This document shows positions 26,410-33,988 of a DNA stretch of 64,000 bases, piece by piece; position 1 is the first letter of the stretch, and every line of letters begins with the position of its first letter. The stretch is from CATOSP01 sp965237775 (GTDB lineage: Bacteria > Chloroflexota > Dehalococcoidia > Lucifugimonadales > UBA3495). The position numbers and the translations under genes are program-made. The notes under the pieces were generated by a model that was not told the origin of the DNA, ran no database searches, and saw only the letters and a list, made by a program, of their open reading frames with translations. The stretch spans positions 434,001 through 498,000 of the forward strand of contig OZ250155.1 of assembly GCA_965237775.1 (NCBI GenBank). The letters run 5' to 3'.

Positions 26410-27093
26410 TCATTCAGCCTGGAGGTCGGAAGCATCAATTTCATACCAAAACACCGATCCCGAATCGAGCGTAGCCTGCACTCGATTGTCCGTTCGCAGG
26501 CCTGCCACCGCGGCATACGCGGGTCTGCCTGTGAAAGAGGTCAATAATTCGGCGTTGCGCGCCGCCCTGGTGGTGTCCCTGCCATTCACGGTGAACGACA
26601 CTTCCACCGCGACATAGCAGGACACTCCTGCCGCACTGACCGCCTCCATAACTAGATCGGCTCTATGGAAACTGTCCAACTCCCCCGCGCCCAAGCCCGA
26701 CGTGTCGGCCTGGTCCGTCATCTCCCACAACTCATCTCTATTGAGAGTCCTGACCCTCTGCAATCCCATAGCGCGCGCTATCGCGGAGGCGTTCTCCATT
26801 GCGGCGTTCCTCGCGTGGGCGCCCCTCATGTACCCCAGGTCCGTTTGAATACGTTCAAGGACCGAATCAATCCGGTCAAACCGTTGGTCTACCTGGGCAA
26901 ACCGCTGGTCTATTTGGGCAAACCGCTGGTCTACCTGGGCAAACCGCTCATTAGTCTCGGCAGCGAAGCTGGCAAACCTCGCGGGTAGCTCGATGAGTTC
27001 CCGCGTCAGCAGACGCACGCGCAGGGCGTCTGCCCACTGGGGATTCTCGTCCAGTAGACGAATCAAGTCTTCTATCGTGTTAATAGTAGTCAT
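26410..27093 (-). CDS. Coiled-coil protein with a degenerate PD-(D/E)XK-like C-terminal domain
   Basis: 227 residues. Residues about 45-85 form a heptad array (repeated DQRFAQV/DQRFAQI) encoded by 21-bp tandem repeats. The C-terminal half has RADLVMEAV ... CYVAVEVSFTV, the strand pattern of the DUF3782-like nuclease-fold group seen in many Chloroflexota and cyanobacterial proteins. The usual ExK lysine is replaced (E-V-S), so activity is doubtful. Function unknown; the fold assignment is tentative. Confidence 0.7.
   Translation of the reverse strand: MTTINTIEDLIRLLDENPQWADALRVRLLTRELIELPARFASFAAETNERFAQVDQRFAQIDQRFAQVDQRFDRIDSVLERIQTDLGYMRGAHARNAAMENASAIARAMGLQRVRTLNRDELWEMTDQADTSGLGAGELDSFHRADLVMEAVSAAGVSCYVAVEVSFTVNGRDTTRAARNAELLTSFTGRPAYAAVAGLRTDNRVQATLDSGSVFWYEIDASDLQAE
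26878..26953 (-). repeat. 21-bp tandem repeats inside the coiled-coil gene
   Basis: Three full copies (26878-26898, 26899-26919, 26920-26940) and a partial fourth, differing by one to three bases. Each encodes one 7-residue heptad, so copy-number change would lengthen the coil without a frameshift. Confidence 0.9.
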
Positions 27094-27128
27094 GGCAAAA
27101 GCTGTTGATGCGGTTTGTTAACGTCCAT

Positions 27129-27476
27129 CTACTCTGGAGGACCCTCCGGCATACCGGCGTCGATCCAGGCGGCGATCTCGTTTACTTCGTCCCGGCTCAG
27201 GAAGGGGCCGTGGAGGGGCATCCGTCCGAAGGTGAGAACGGTCCGGGCGAGAGAACGCGCCAACTGAGTCTCCCTTCCCGGCAAACCGGGCTCAATCGCC
27301 CTGACTCCTGAAAGAACGCTCTGCGCCAAGTCCTGGGGCGAGTCCCATGAGTACTGGTGAATCCCAGGCAGTGGTTCCCGCTCCCACCGCGTCCTCCAAC
27401 GGTCCATGACGCCGTCCAGGAGTTCCTTGACCCTGGGCCAATAGATCGGAGTATCGTTAGATGGATTAGTGCTCAA
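27129..27476 (-). CDS. Conserved hypothetical protein, cytochrome-c-like tail without heme motif
   Basis: 115 residues. The C-terminus (MPLHGPFLSRDEVNEIAAWIDAGMPEG) resembles the last helix of small cytochrome c domains, where the Met serves as ligand and the AWIDAG helix packs on the heme. No CxxCH is present, so heme binding is not supported. It lies 12 bp downstream of the moaB/mog gene on the same strand. Function unknown. Confidence 0.6.
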   Translation of the reverse strand: MSTNPSNDTPIYWPRVKELLDGVMDRWRTRWEREPLPGIHQYSWDSPQDLAQSVLSGVRAIEPGLPGRETQLARSLARTVLTFGRMPLHGPFLSRDEVNEIAAWIDAGMPEGPPE

Positions 27477-27488
27477 TTAGTACCGTGC

Positions 27489-27980
27489 CTACCGGGGGTG
27501 ATCGCTGACCGTTTCGGTCTTCAGCAGTTCCAGGGCATGCCCCAGGACAGGGTTAACTACGTCCAGGCATTCACGCACACCCCTTGGGCTGCCGGGGAGT
27601 GTGATGATAAGCGTGTTGCCTCGGATGCCCGCGACCGAACGGCTCAGCATGGCCATGGGAGTGAACTGCAGAGTCTGGGCGCGCATGGTTTCCGCCAACC
27701 CTGGGACTTCTCTATCGATGATGGAGAGGCAGGCTTCGGGGGTTACGTCGTGGCGGCCCAGGCCGGTGCCGCCGGTCGAGACGATCAGATCTACGTCGGG
27801 CGCGTCGGCCCATTCCGCCAGCTTGTTCGCGATCGTATCGTGGTCGTCAGGAACTATCTCATACCGGGCGACCTCGTAGTCGGGCGGAGCCAACGCTTCC
27901 TGGATTGCCTGTCCACTCGTGTCCTTTCGCTGACCTTGAGAGCCCGATGTACTGATCGTCAAAACGGCTAACCGAAACAT
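27489..27980 (-). CDS. moaB: MoaB/Mog family molybdopterin biosynthesis protein
   Basis: 163 residues from the ATG at 27980, set by GGAGG five bases upstream. The family motifs STGGTGLGRHDVTPEA and ITLPGSPRGVRECLDVV are present. MoaB/Mog proteins bind molybdopterin and adenylate it before metal insertion. This fits the many Mo/W enzymes in the window (Cox-type subunits, formate dehydrogenase, aldehyde ferredoxin oxidoreductase, mobA), although the gene is about 12 kb away from those at 40-48 kb. MoaB and Mog cannot be told apart here. Confidence 0.88.
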   Translation of the reverse strand: MFRLAVLTISTSGSQGQRKDTSGQAIQEALAPPDYEVARYEIVPDDHDTIANKLAEWADAPDVDLIVSTGGTGLGRHDVTPEACLSIIDREVPGLAETMRAQTLQFTPMAMLSRSVAGIRGNTLIITLPGSPRGVRECLDVVNPVLGHALELLKTETVSDHPR

Positions 27981-28085
27981 GGTCACCTCCGCTAGAAATC
28001 ATACCATAGGCCGCCAGCATTTCCGATAAACGCCAGAGTCCCGGCAGGGTATTTCAAAAGTCCATAGCTCATTTGGCTAGCAAAG

Positions 28086-28106
28086 CCCCCATTTAGCGAA
28101 AGGGGG
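28086..28106. repeat. CCCCCxTTT hairpin repeat
   Basis: CCCCCATTT-AGCG-AAAGGGGG forms a compact hairpin. Related units occur at about 62360-62385 and 62456-62475, so this is a small dispersed intergenic repeat family. Confidence 0.7.
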
Positions 28107-28175
28107 AGATTCTCGCTGTGGCCGGACTATTGAAAACCCTAAGAGTCCTGGTCTCAGACTCGTGCCGCATTGAAA

Positions 28176-28204
28176 TTGACAAGCCTTAGGGCGGTCTATA
28201 TATT
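28176..28204 (+). promoter_or_regulatory. Near-consensus sigma-70 promoter of the HIT gene
   Basis: -35 TTGACA (28176-28181), a 17-bp spacer and -10 TATATT (28199-28204). The predicted start near 28211 is about 30 bases before the TTG start of the HIT gene. Confidence 0.82.
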
Positions 28205-28240
28205 CACACCTAGCCATCTGCCCGACGAGGTCCAAGACCG

Positions 28241-28576
28241 TTGAGTCAATCCACCGGCTGCGTCTTTTGCGAGATCGCCGCCTACCGAGAGCCCGCCAGA
28301 TACCGTTACGTCGACGACGATATCATTGTCATCGTCAACCGGCTTACATGGGTCCCATTGATGCTCTTGGTCATGCCCAAGGAACACCTGAGCCAGGTGC
28401 AGATGTGGTCCACTCCGCTGATGCAGAAGCTGGGCGACGTGGCGGTTGAGATGGGCTGTGTTTTCGCTCCCGACGGGTTTCGAATCCTATCCAACTTTGG
28501 CCGGGACGGTATGCAGAGTCAGAGCCACGGGCATCTGCACGTGATTGGCGGCACCCATCTGGGACCATACGCCTAG
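28241..28576 (+). CDS. HIT-family nucleotide-binding protein
   Basis: 111 residues. The N-terminal CVFCEIAA resembles the zinc/cysteine start of many HIT proteins, and the histidine triad is SHGHLHVIGG (H-x-H-x-H). These enzymes hydrolyse or transfer nucleoside monophosphates from phosphoramidates or dinucleotides. The TTG start sits just downstream of a strong promoter. The protein is short but has the full triad. Confidence 0.9.
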   Translation: MSQSTGCVFCEIAAYREPARYRYVDDDIIVIVNRLTWVPLMLLVMPKEHLSQVQMWSTPLMQKLGDVAVEMGCVFAPDGFRILSNFGRDGMQSQSHGHLHVIGGTHLGPYA

Positions 28577-28645
28577 CCCAATCCACCGCATCTCCAGACA
28601 TACACGCGACCCTACTCGCGATAGCCAACGAGGAGCAGTAGAACC

Positions 28646-29422
28646 TTGGCCGAGACAATTCTATACGAAAAGCTAGACAACGTCGTAATCATCACCCTGA
28701 ACCGGCCCGACGCCCTGAACTCCATCAACCGGCAGTTGCGCCGGGAGTTGGGCGAGGCCATCGACCAATTCGACGGCGAGGATGACTCGTTCGTGGCCAT
28801 AATAACCGGGGCCGGAAGGGCCTTTTGCGCTGGTCGAGACCTGAAGGAACGGGCTTCAGACAACGCCGAGGGAATCCAGGCCCGGGCGTCCGCCAGCATG
28901 ACTCCGGAAAGTCCCTACATGTGGCCGCGGACATGGAAACCCATGATCGCCGCGGTCAACGGCTTCGCGCTGGCTGGAGGCTGGTCCATCGCCCAGATGT
29001 GCGACCTCCGGTTGGCCTCGGAAGACGCCAAGCTCGGTATTACAGAGACCAAGTGGAGCCTCATGCCGCCCTTCGGGACGATCCTCCCCAAGATGGTCCC
29101 CCTGTCGGCGGTTCTGGAGTTGGTGTTCACCGCCGAACCTATCACCGCGCAAAGGGCATACGACATCGGGTTCCTGAATAAGGTGGTGCCCGGCGGCGAG
29201 CTTATGGACGAGGCGATGGCCCTGGCCCAAAAGATAGCCGAGAACGCTCCCCTTGCCGTGCAGTATTTCAAGGAACTGGCCTATCGGGGACTGAACATGT
29301 CGACCCAGGACATCTCGTCTCTAACCTACCACATGTACGACCAACTACTCACGACCGAGGACTCAAAAGAGGGGCCGCTGGCCTTTGCCGAAAAGCGCAA
29401 GCCCAGATGGCAGGGCCGTTAG
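28646..29422 (+). CDS. Enoyl-CoA hydratase/isomerase (crotonase) family protein
   Basis: 258 residues with the crotonase fold: ITGAGRAFCAGRDLKERA (first oxyanion-hole strand) and GFALAGGWSIAQMCDLRLASEDAKLG. In canonical hydratases the latter reads GGGxELA; the first catalytic Glu is replaced here by Ser (GGWSIA), while a Glu remains at ITETKWS. It may therefore be an isomerase, hydrolase or decarboxylase rather than a hydratase. TTG start. It is followed by a double cupin 35 bp away, probably in one operon. Confidence 0.88.
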   Translation: MAETILYEKLDNVVIITLNRPDALNSINRQLRRELGEAIDQFDGEDDSFVAIITGAGRAFCAGRDLKERASDNAEGIQARASASMTPESPYMWPRTWKPMIAAVNGFALAGGWSIAQMCDLRLASEDAKLGITETKWSLMPPFGTILPKMVPLSAVLELVFTAEPITAQRAYDIGFLNKVVPGGELMDEAMALAQKIAENAPLAVQYFKELAYRGLNMSTQDISSLTYHMYDQLLTTEDSKEGPLAFAEKRKPRWQGR

Positions 29423-29457
29423 TCAGTTACCTATTCGCCCGCTAGGAGGAACGAAAG

Positions 29458-30174
29458 TTGGACCCGATAATTCGAAATGTTAAGGACGTGTTCTCGCCGG
29501 AGGGGTCTCCGGGACGGCTGGTCACTCTGGACGACAATCCGCCCACCTGTACCATGACCTATTCAGAGATCAAACCCGGTGAGACCAGTTCCCACCACAT
29601 CCATCCCTGGGAACACGAGATCTATATCATCGAGGGCTCTGGCACGCTGGTGTGCGACGGCAACAATTACCCGGTCAAAGGGGGAGACGCCATCTTAATT
29701 CCGGGTGAAGTGGACCACTACACCCTGAACGACGGCGGGCAGGGCAACATGAAGCGCATCGAGATCAACCCCTTGATGGCGGCCCAACAGGGAGGCGCCC
29801 GGTCCGGCGGTGAGACCGGCTCCGGAAAGCCGCCGATGATCCGCAACCACCGCGACCTAAACGCTGAGACAGGCAGCCGGATCATAGGGTCGGCAGACGG
29901 CGCACCCACCTACCTGATGCTCTACAACGGCGCGATGGCCCCCGGCAGCGTCAGCCACCCCGACGGCGGAGGCCACGTGCATCCATGGGAGCACGTCGTA
30001 TACGTACTTGAAGGTAGCGCCGTGATCGCCTGCGAGGGCACTGAGTTTCCGGTGACGGCGGGAGATGCGGTGTTGGTGCCGCCCAACACCTTCCACCAAT
30101 GGCGCAACCACAGCGACGCGCCGATGACGCGGGTGACCTTCAACCCACTGGCGTCGGAGCACGCAGAGGGGTAA
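29458..30174 (+). CDS. Double-domain cupin protein
   Basis: 238 residues with two cupin domains that look like an internal duplication: HHIHPWEHEIYIIEGSGTLV (about residues 41-60) and GHVHPWEHVVYVLEGSAVIA (about residues 170-190). Each keeps the H-x-H...E metal ligand set. It is likely a metal-dependent dioxygenase, isomerase or sugar-binding protein; the substrate is unknown. TTG start with TAGGAGGAACGAAAG upstream. Three palindromes follow the gene. Confidence 0.88.
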   Translation: MDPIIRNVKDVFSPEGSPGRLVTLDDNPPTCTMTYSEIKPGETSSHHIHPWEHEIYIIEGSGTLVCDGNNYPVKGGDAILIPGEVDHYTLNDGGQGNMKRIEINPLMAAQQGGARSGGETGSGKPPMIRNHRDLNAETGSRIIGSADGAPTYLMLYNGAMAPGSVSHPDGGGHVHPWEHVVYVLEGSAVIACEGTEFPVTAGDAVLVPPNTFHQWRNHSDAPMTRVTFNPLASEHAEG

Positions 30175-30188
30175 CAAGCTCCCTCACA

Positions 30189-30212
30189 GTGATCAATGGC
30201 GCCATTGATCAC
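30189..30212. repeat. Perfect 24-bp palindrome 1
   Basis: The half-site GTGATCAATGGC is followed directly by its exact complement, with no loop. It starts 15 bases after the cupin stop codon. Uninterrupted dyads of this size are typical of dimeric-repressor operators, but no regulator is nearby; a 3'-end RNA hairpin is the alternative. Confidence 0.8.
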
Positions 30213-30253
30213 AACTTAACCAAGGACAACGGCAACCCTCGAAAGGGCTTGCA

Positions 30254-30277
30254 TACACCTATCCCGGGATAGGTGTA
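30254..30277. repeat. Perfect 24-bp palindrome 2
   Basis: The half-site TACACCTATCCC is followed directly by its exact complement. It is unrelated in sequence to palindrome 1 but has the same length and no loop. Confidence 0.8.
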
Positions 30278-30280
30278 CAG

Positions 30281-30306
30281 GTGTTCGGTCTACATCGGCC
30301 GAACAC
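30281..30306. repeat. Hairpin, 8-bp stem
   Basis: GTGTTCGG and CCGAACAC pair around a 10-base loop, three bases after palindrome 2. There is no U-run, so a classic terminator is not supported. Confidence 0.65.
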
Positions 30307-30618
30307 AGATGGACACCGCGGGCCGTTTCGGACGCGACCGATAACTAAATTCCCCATGCCCGCGCTGCGCTGGGGTTGGGAGGCTCGACCGCCCCGGTCT
30401 GGTTACAAGTTATATTGGGTCCACACGTGCTCCGGACAACGAGAGGGAGGGCAAGGGCCCCGTAGAAGATACTGCGACGGCCTCGCCCAATCCATTCCGT
30501 AGGCCTGCCCCCACGTCAGCGCAAATCCCCTGAACCCTATCCGCCTGTCGCCAAAGGACCCGCGCCATGCCTCTATCGAGGGGTTTATCGAGGCGTCCAA
30601 GATATAGGAGTTGTACCC

Positions 30619-31485
30619 ATGTTCGGGTCGATACGTAGAAGTTTCCAGTTGGTGAAAGTGTGTCTGCATGTGCTGGCGGTGGACAAGGAGTTGCTGGTTT
30701 TCCCGCTGCTGTCCTTCCTGGCCAGCGGAGTAGTGCTGCTCAGCTTCTCGGGAGTGGGAATCGGGATTGGTTCATTAGAACGGGTCGGGACCGGTGGCCT
30801 AACCCTGATGGACTACGTGGTGGCGTTCGGGTTCTACCTGATTTTGTACTCCGTGATCATCTTCTTCAACAGCGCCCTGGTATACGCGGCGCATTTCAGG
30901 CTGGCAGGCGGGGACCCGAACGTTCGGACCGGACTGAACGGCGCGATGAAGCACATCCCGGCAATCCTGATGTGGGCGATGGTCTCGGCGGTGGTGGGCC
31001 TAATCCTCCAGGTTTTGGGCAACCGGGCACGCGGGCGCGGCGGACTGTTGGGAATGGTCGCGCAACTGCTGGTGATGATACTGGGTGCGGCGTGGACGAT
31101 GATGACCTACTTCGTGGTGCCGCTGATCGTGGTCGAGGGCCTTGGATTCCGGCAATCGTTCGGCGGCTCGCTGGCGCTGTTCCGTCGTACATGGGGCGAG
31201 CAGGTTGTGGGGAACTTTGGCCTGGGACTCGCGTCATTGGCGGCGTTCTTGGTGGCCGGGTTGGTCCTGGCTGGCTTGTTCTTATTGCTTTCAGGCCTCG
31301 GAGGGGTTGGAATCGGGTTATGGGTCTTGATCGCGGTGTTGACGTTGGGAACGGTTGCATTGGTGTTCACGGCTTTGGACGGAATCTACAAGGCGGCCTT
31401 GTACATGTTCGCGGCAACGGGCCAGGTACCGGCGCTGTTCCCGCCGGATATTGTGCGAGAAGGGTTTCGGTCTGAAGGTGACTAA
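30619..31485 (+). CDS. DUF6159 family membrane protein
   Basis: 288 residues with five or six hydrophobic segments. The N-terminal FGSIRRSFQLVKVCLHVLAVDKELLVFPLLSFL is the family hallmark. Helices follow at about 30-50, 67-90, 110-130, 145-180 and 205-250. Function unknown. It starts at an ATG just after AGGAGTTGTACCC and seems monocistronic. Confidence 0.85.
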   Translation: MFGSIRRSFQLVKVCLHVLAVDKELLVFPLLSFLASGVVLLSFSGVGIGIGSLERVGTGGLTLMDYVVAFGFYLILYSVIIFFNSALVYAAHFRLAGGDPNVRTGLNGAMKHIPAILMWAMVSAVVGLILQVLGNRARGRGGLLGMVAQLLVMILGAAWTMMTYFVVPLIVVEGLGFRQSFGGSLALFRRTWGEQVVGNFGLGLASLAAFLVAGLVLAGLFLLLSGLGGVGIGLWVLIAVLTLGTVALVFTALDGIYKAALYMFAATGQVPALFPPDIVREGFRSEGD

Positions 31486-31603
31486 CGGACCCGCGATTCG
31501 GACCGCGGGACATGGCCGCGACGTCTCGGAAGGTCTGGATAACGCCCGCCCAACACAGCCCGTTGCCGCCGGTAACCGGGATCTCCCTAGATCTTGAAGG
31601 CGC

Positions 31604-32647
31604 CTAGTAAACCGGCAGAGTCTCCAGCTTCACCGTGCGCCCTGTCGCAGCCGACTCTATCATGGCTATGGTGACCTGGATTACTTTAAGGCCGTCTACA
31701 CCCGATGCAGAGGGGTCCTCTCCGGTCTCGATGGCTCGGTTGAACGCCTCTGTCTGCCACTTGAACAGCGCCAGTGAATCGGGACCGTAGGACTCCTCCA
31801 TGTTCACCGTTTCGCTCGACACTTCGAGACCGCCGGAGAAGTTGGGCCGGGAGGCGTCCCGGAGCACCAGATGTCCTTCGCTGCCGTAGACCGTCACGTC
31901 GCATTTGAGGTCTGGCACCCGGTTGCTGCAACACAAGGTGGCGATGGCCCCGCCGTCGAACCTCAGACACATCGACGCCAGGTTTTCCAGCGGGTTTTCC
32001 TCCGTCTGTCCGTCGGTGATGGCCGCGACTGCAGTCACCGTCTGGTCCAGAACGAAGTGCAGGTCGTCCACGGCATGGGTGCCGGTGCCCATCATGGTGG
32101 AAGCGCCGCCGACCAGGTCTGGTTGGTCCCACCATGCGCTCAAACCGGTACGCGCCGCCCTGTGGGTCTCGCCCCTCGTGCCACCGCCTATCTGCACCTG
32201 GGCCAATGCGATGCCGCCCAAAGCCCCCTCCCTGACCAATCGGCGCGCCTCAGCGTGTCCGGGATGGTGGCGCAACTGAAAGCCGACTCCCAGCCTCACG
32301 TCCCGGTCGCGGCAGGTCTGGACCATCTCCAGTCCTTCGTCGACATCCAGGGCCATGGGTTTCTCCACGAGTACGTGCTTTCCGGCGTTGGCCGCCATCA
32401 CCGTAAATGGCGCGTGCAAATGGTTCGGTGAACAGATGTAGACGGCATCCACCCTGGAGTCGCCAAGCAACTCCTCAAGGGAATCATAGGCTTGGCGAAA
32501 ACCATGATTGCTGGCGAAGGACTCCGCCCGCGCCATGTCCCTGCTATATGTCGCGATTAGCTCGGTATTATCAGCCATCGCCATCGCGGGCGCTCCAGCC
32601 CGCTCAGGATATCTGCCCGTCCCTATAAATCCCCAGCCTATGGCCAA
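31604..32647 (-). CDS. Gfo/Idh/MocA family oxidoreductase
   Basis: 347 residues. The N-terminal NAD(P)-binding Rossmann fold has GWGFIGTGRYPERAG, VYICSPNHLHAP and the catalytic-lysine motif VEKPMALDVDEG. The C-terminal alpha/beta domain has WWDQPDLVGGASTMMGTGTHAVDDL. These enzymes oxidise or reduce sugars, inositols or related compounds. The gene lies on the minus strand downstream of an acyl-CoA dehydrogenase gene; no pathway can be named. Confidence 0.92.
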   Translation of the reverse strand: MAIGWGFIGTGRYPERAGAPAMAMADNTELIATYSRDMARAESFASNHGFRQAYDSLEELLGDSRVDAVYICSPNHLHAPFTVMAANAGKHVLVEKPMALDVDEGLEMVQTCRDRDVRLGVGFQLRHHPGHAEARRLVREGALGGIALAQVQIGGGTRGETHRAARTGLSAWWDQPDLVGGASTMMGTGTHAVDDLHFVLDQTVTAVAAITDGQTEENPLENLASMCLRFDGGAIATLCCSNRVPDLKCDVTVYGSEGHLVLRDASRPNFSGGLEVSSETVNMEESYGPDSLALFKWQTEAFNRAIETGEDPSASGVDGLKVIQVTIAMIESAATGRTVKLETLPVY

Positions 32648-32689
32648 CGGAAACCTCCAGACGCCTAAAGTAGGACCAACTTGCCTGAA

Positions 32690-33856
32690 TTAGAGCTGAT
32701 ACTCGGGGCGGCGCAGGAGTTGGCGGGCGATGAGCAGGCGCATCACCTCGTTTGTGCCTTCCCCGATAATCATCAAAGGAGCGTCCCTATAGTAACGCTC
32801 CACGGGCGACTCTTTGATGAAGCCGTAGCCACCATGCACGCGCATGGCCTCCATGGTAACTTCGCCGCAGACCTCGCTGGCGAAGAGCTTGGCCATACCC
32901 GATTCAAGGTCAACCCGCTCTCCCGCATCCTTCTTGGCCGCGGCGTCGTAGGTGAGCAGGCGCGCCGCCTGAATCTTGGTGGCCATGTCGGCCAGCTTGA
33001 GTTGAATGGCCTGGTGTTGGGAGATGGGCACGCCGAAGGTCTCCCTCTGCTGCGAGTAGCGTATCGCGGCCTCGAAGGCGGCCTGGGCCACCCCGACGGC
33101 GCGGGCGGCCACGTTGATGCGGCCGGTCTCCAGACCGCTCATCACCTGGCCGAAGCCGTTGCCCTCCTCGCCGCCAACCAGGTTTTCGGCGGGGATACGG
33201 TAGTCCTCAAAAATCAGTTCGCAGGTGTCAAGCCCTCTGTATCCTAACTTGTCCAGGTCGCGTCCCACCCTGAAGCCGGGGCTTCCTTTTTCCGCGACGA
33301 AGCAGCTTATCCCCCGGTGGGGAGGGTCGGCGTTACGGTCGGTCTTGGCAAGCAGGCAAAAAGCGTCACCGTAGCGGCCATTGGTGATGAACATCTTCGA
33401 GCCGTTGATGACGTATTCCTCGCCGTCCTTAGTGGCGGTGGTCTGCATCCCGGCTACGTCGCTGCCGCCTCCCGGTTCGGTCAGCGCGAGACCGCCGCGT
33501 TTCTTGCCCGAAGCCAGGTCGGGCAAGAATTGACGCCTCTGCTCCTCGGTGCCGTAGTGGGTGAGGACGTAGGTGAGAATGTGATGGGTGCCGATGGCCC
33601 CCGTGATGCTCATCAGACCCTTGCTAAGCTCTTCAAAAATCGAGGCAAACGTAGTGTAGTCCAGACCCAATCCACCGTATTCCTCGGGGACGGTGATCCC
33701 GAAGAGGCCCAACCCCTTCATCTTGTCGATCAGGTCGTGGGGAACGATGTCTTCCCGGTCCAGCTTGTCGGCCACCGGCTCCACGTCGCGGCGCACGAAC
33801 TCGCGCACCATGCTAACAATCTGAGAGCGGGCTTCTTCAGGGGTCGCTGTGGTCAC
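32690..33856 (-). CDS. Acyl-CoA dehydrogenase
   Basis: 388 residues, full length. It oxidises an acyl-CoA at the alpha-beta bond with FAD. Visible elements: LALTEPGGGSDVAGMQTTA (FAD/substrate loop), KMFITNGRYGD, YSQQRETFGVPISQHQAIQLKLADMATKI and the end motif IGEGTNEVMRLLIARQLL carrying the catalytic Glu seen in many short/medium-chain enzymes. Chain specificity is unknown. A GGAGTACGACGTG context precedes the ATG. Confidence 0.95.
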   Translation of the reverse strand: MTTATPEEARSQIVSMVREFVRRDVEPVADKLDREDIVPHDLIDKMKGLGLFGITVPEEYGGLGLDYTTFASIFEELSKGLMSITGAIGTHHILTYVLTHYGTEEQRRQFLPDLASGKKRGGLALTEPGGGSDVAGMQTTATKDGEEYVINGSKMFITNGRYGDAFCLLAKTDRNADPPHRGISCFVAEKGSPGFRVGRDLDKLGYRGLDTCELIFEDYRIPAENLVGGEEGNGFGQVMSGLETGRINVAARAVGVAQAAFEAAIRYSQQRETFGVPISQHQAIQLKLADMATKIQAARLLTYDAAAKKDAGERVDLESGMAKLFASEVCGEVTMEAMRVHGGYGFIKESPVERYYRDAPLMIIGEGTNEVMRLLIARQLLRRPEYQL

Positions 33857-33988
33857 GTCGTACTCCTTGGTTGTGTGGTTTGGTAGTCTGGCCCCGGCGA
33901 TGAGAAGCCGTCCACCGCCGGAGAGTTGTCAGCAAATCGCGAGGTAAAGGGTCAAGGACCGGACCGAATACCGAGGCGATGGCGGGGA

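Larger units (their letters stand above)
30175..30618. other. Non-coding gap with three palindromes
   Basis: 444 bases with no supported gene. The first 130 bases hold two perfect 24-bp palindromes and one hairpin, annotated separately. The remainder (30307-30618) shows no clear element other than the region before the DUF6159 gene. Confidence 0.6.

Noticed and set aside
26878..26953. Possible CRISPR-like repeats
   Set aside because: Units are directly adjacent without spacers and encode in-frame heptads of a coiled coil.
30281..30502. 73-codon frame in the palindrome region
   Set aside because: Starts inside the hairpin, has an unnatural composition rich in Arg, Pro and Gly, and has no ribosome-binding site.
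30403..30669. 88-codon minus-strand frame before the DUF6159 gene
   Set aside because: Overlaps the start of a well-supported gene and shows no protein-like pattern.
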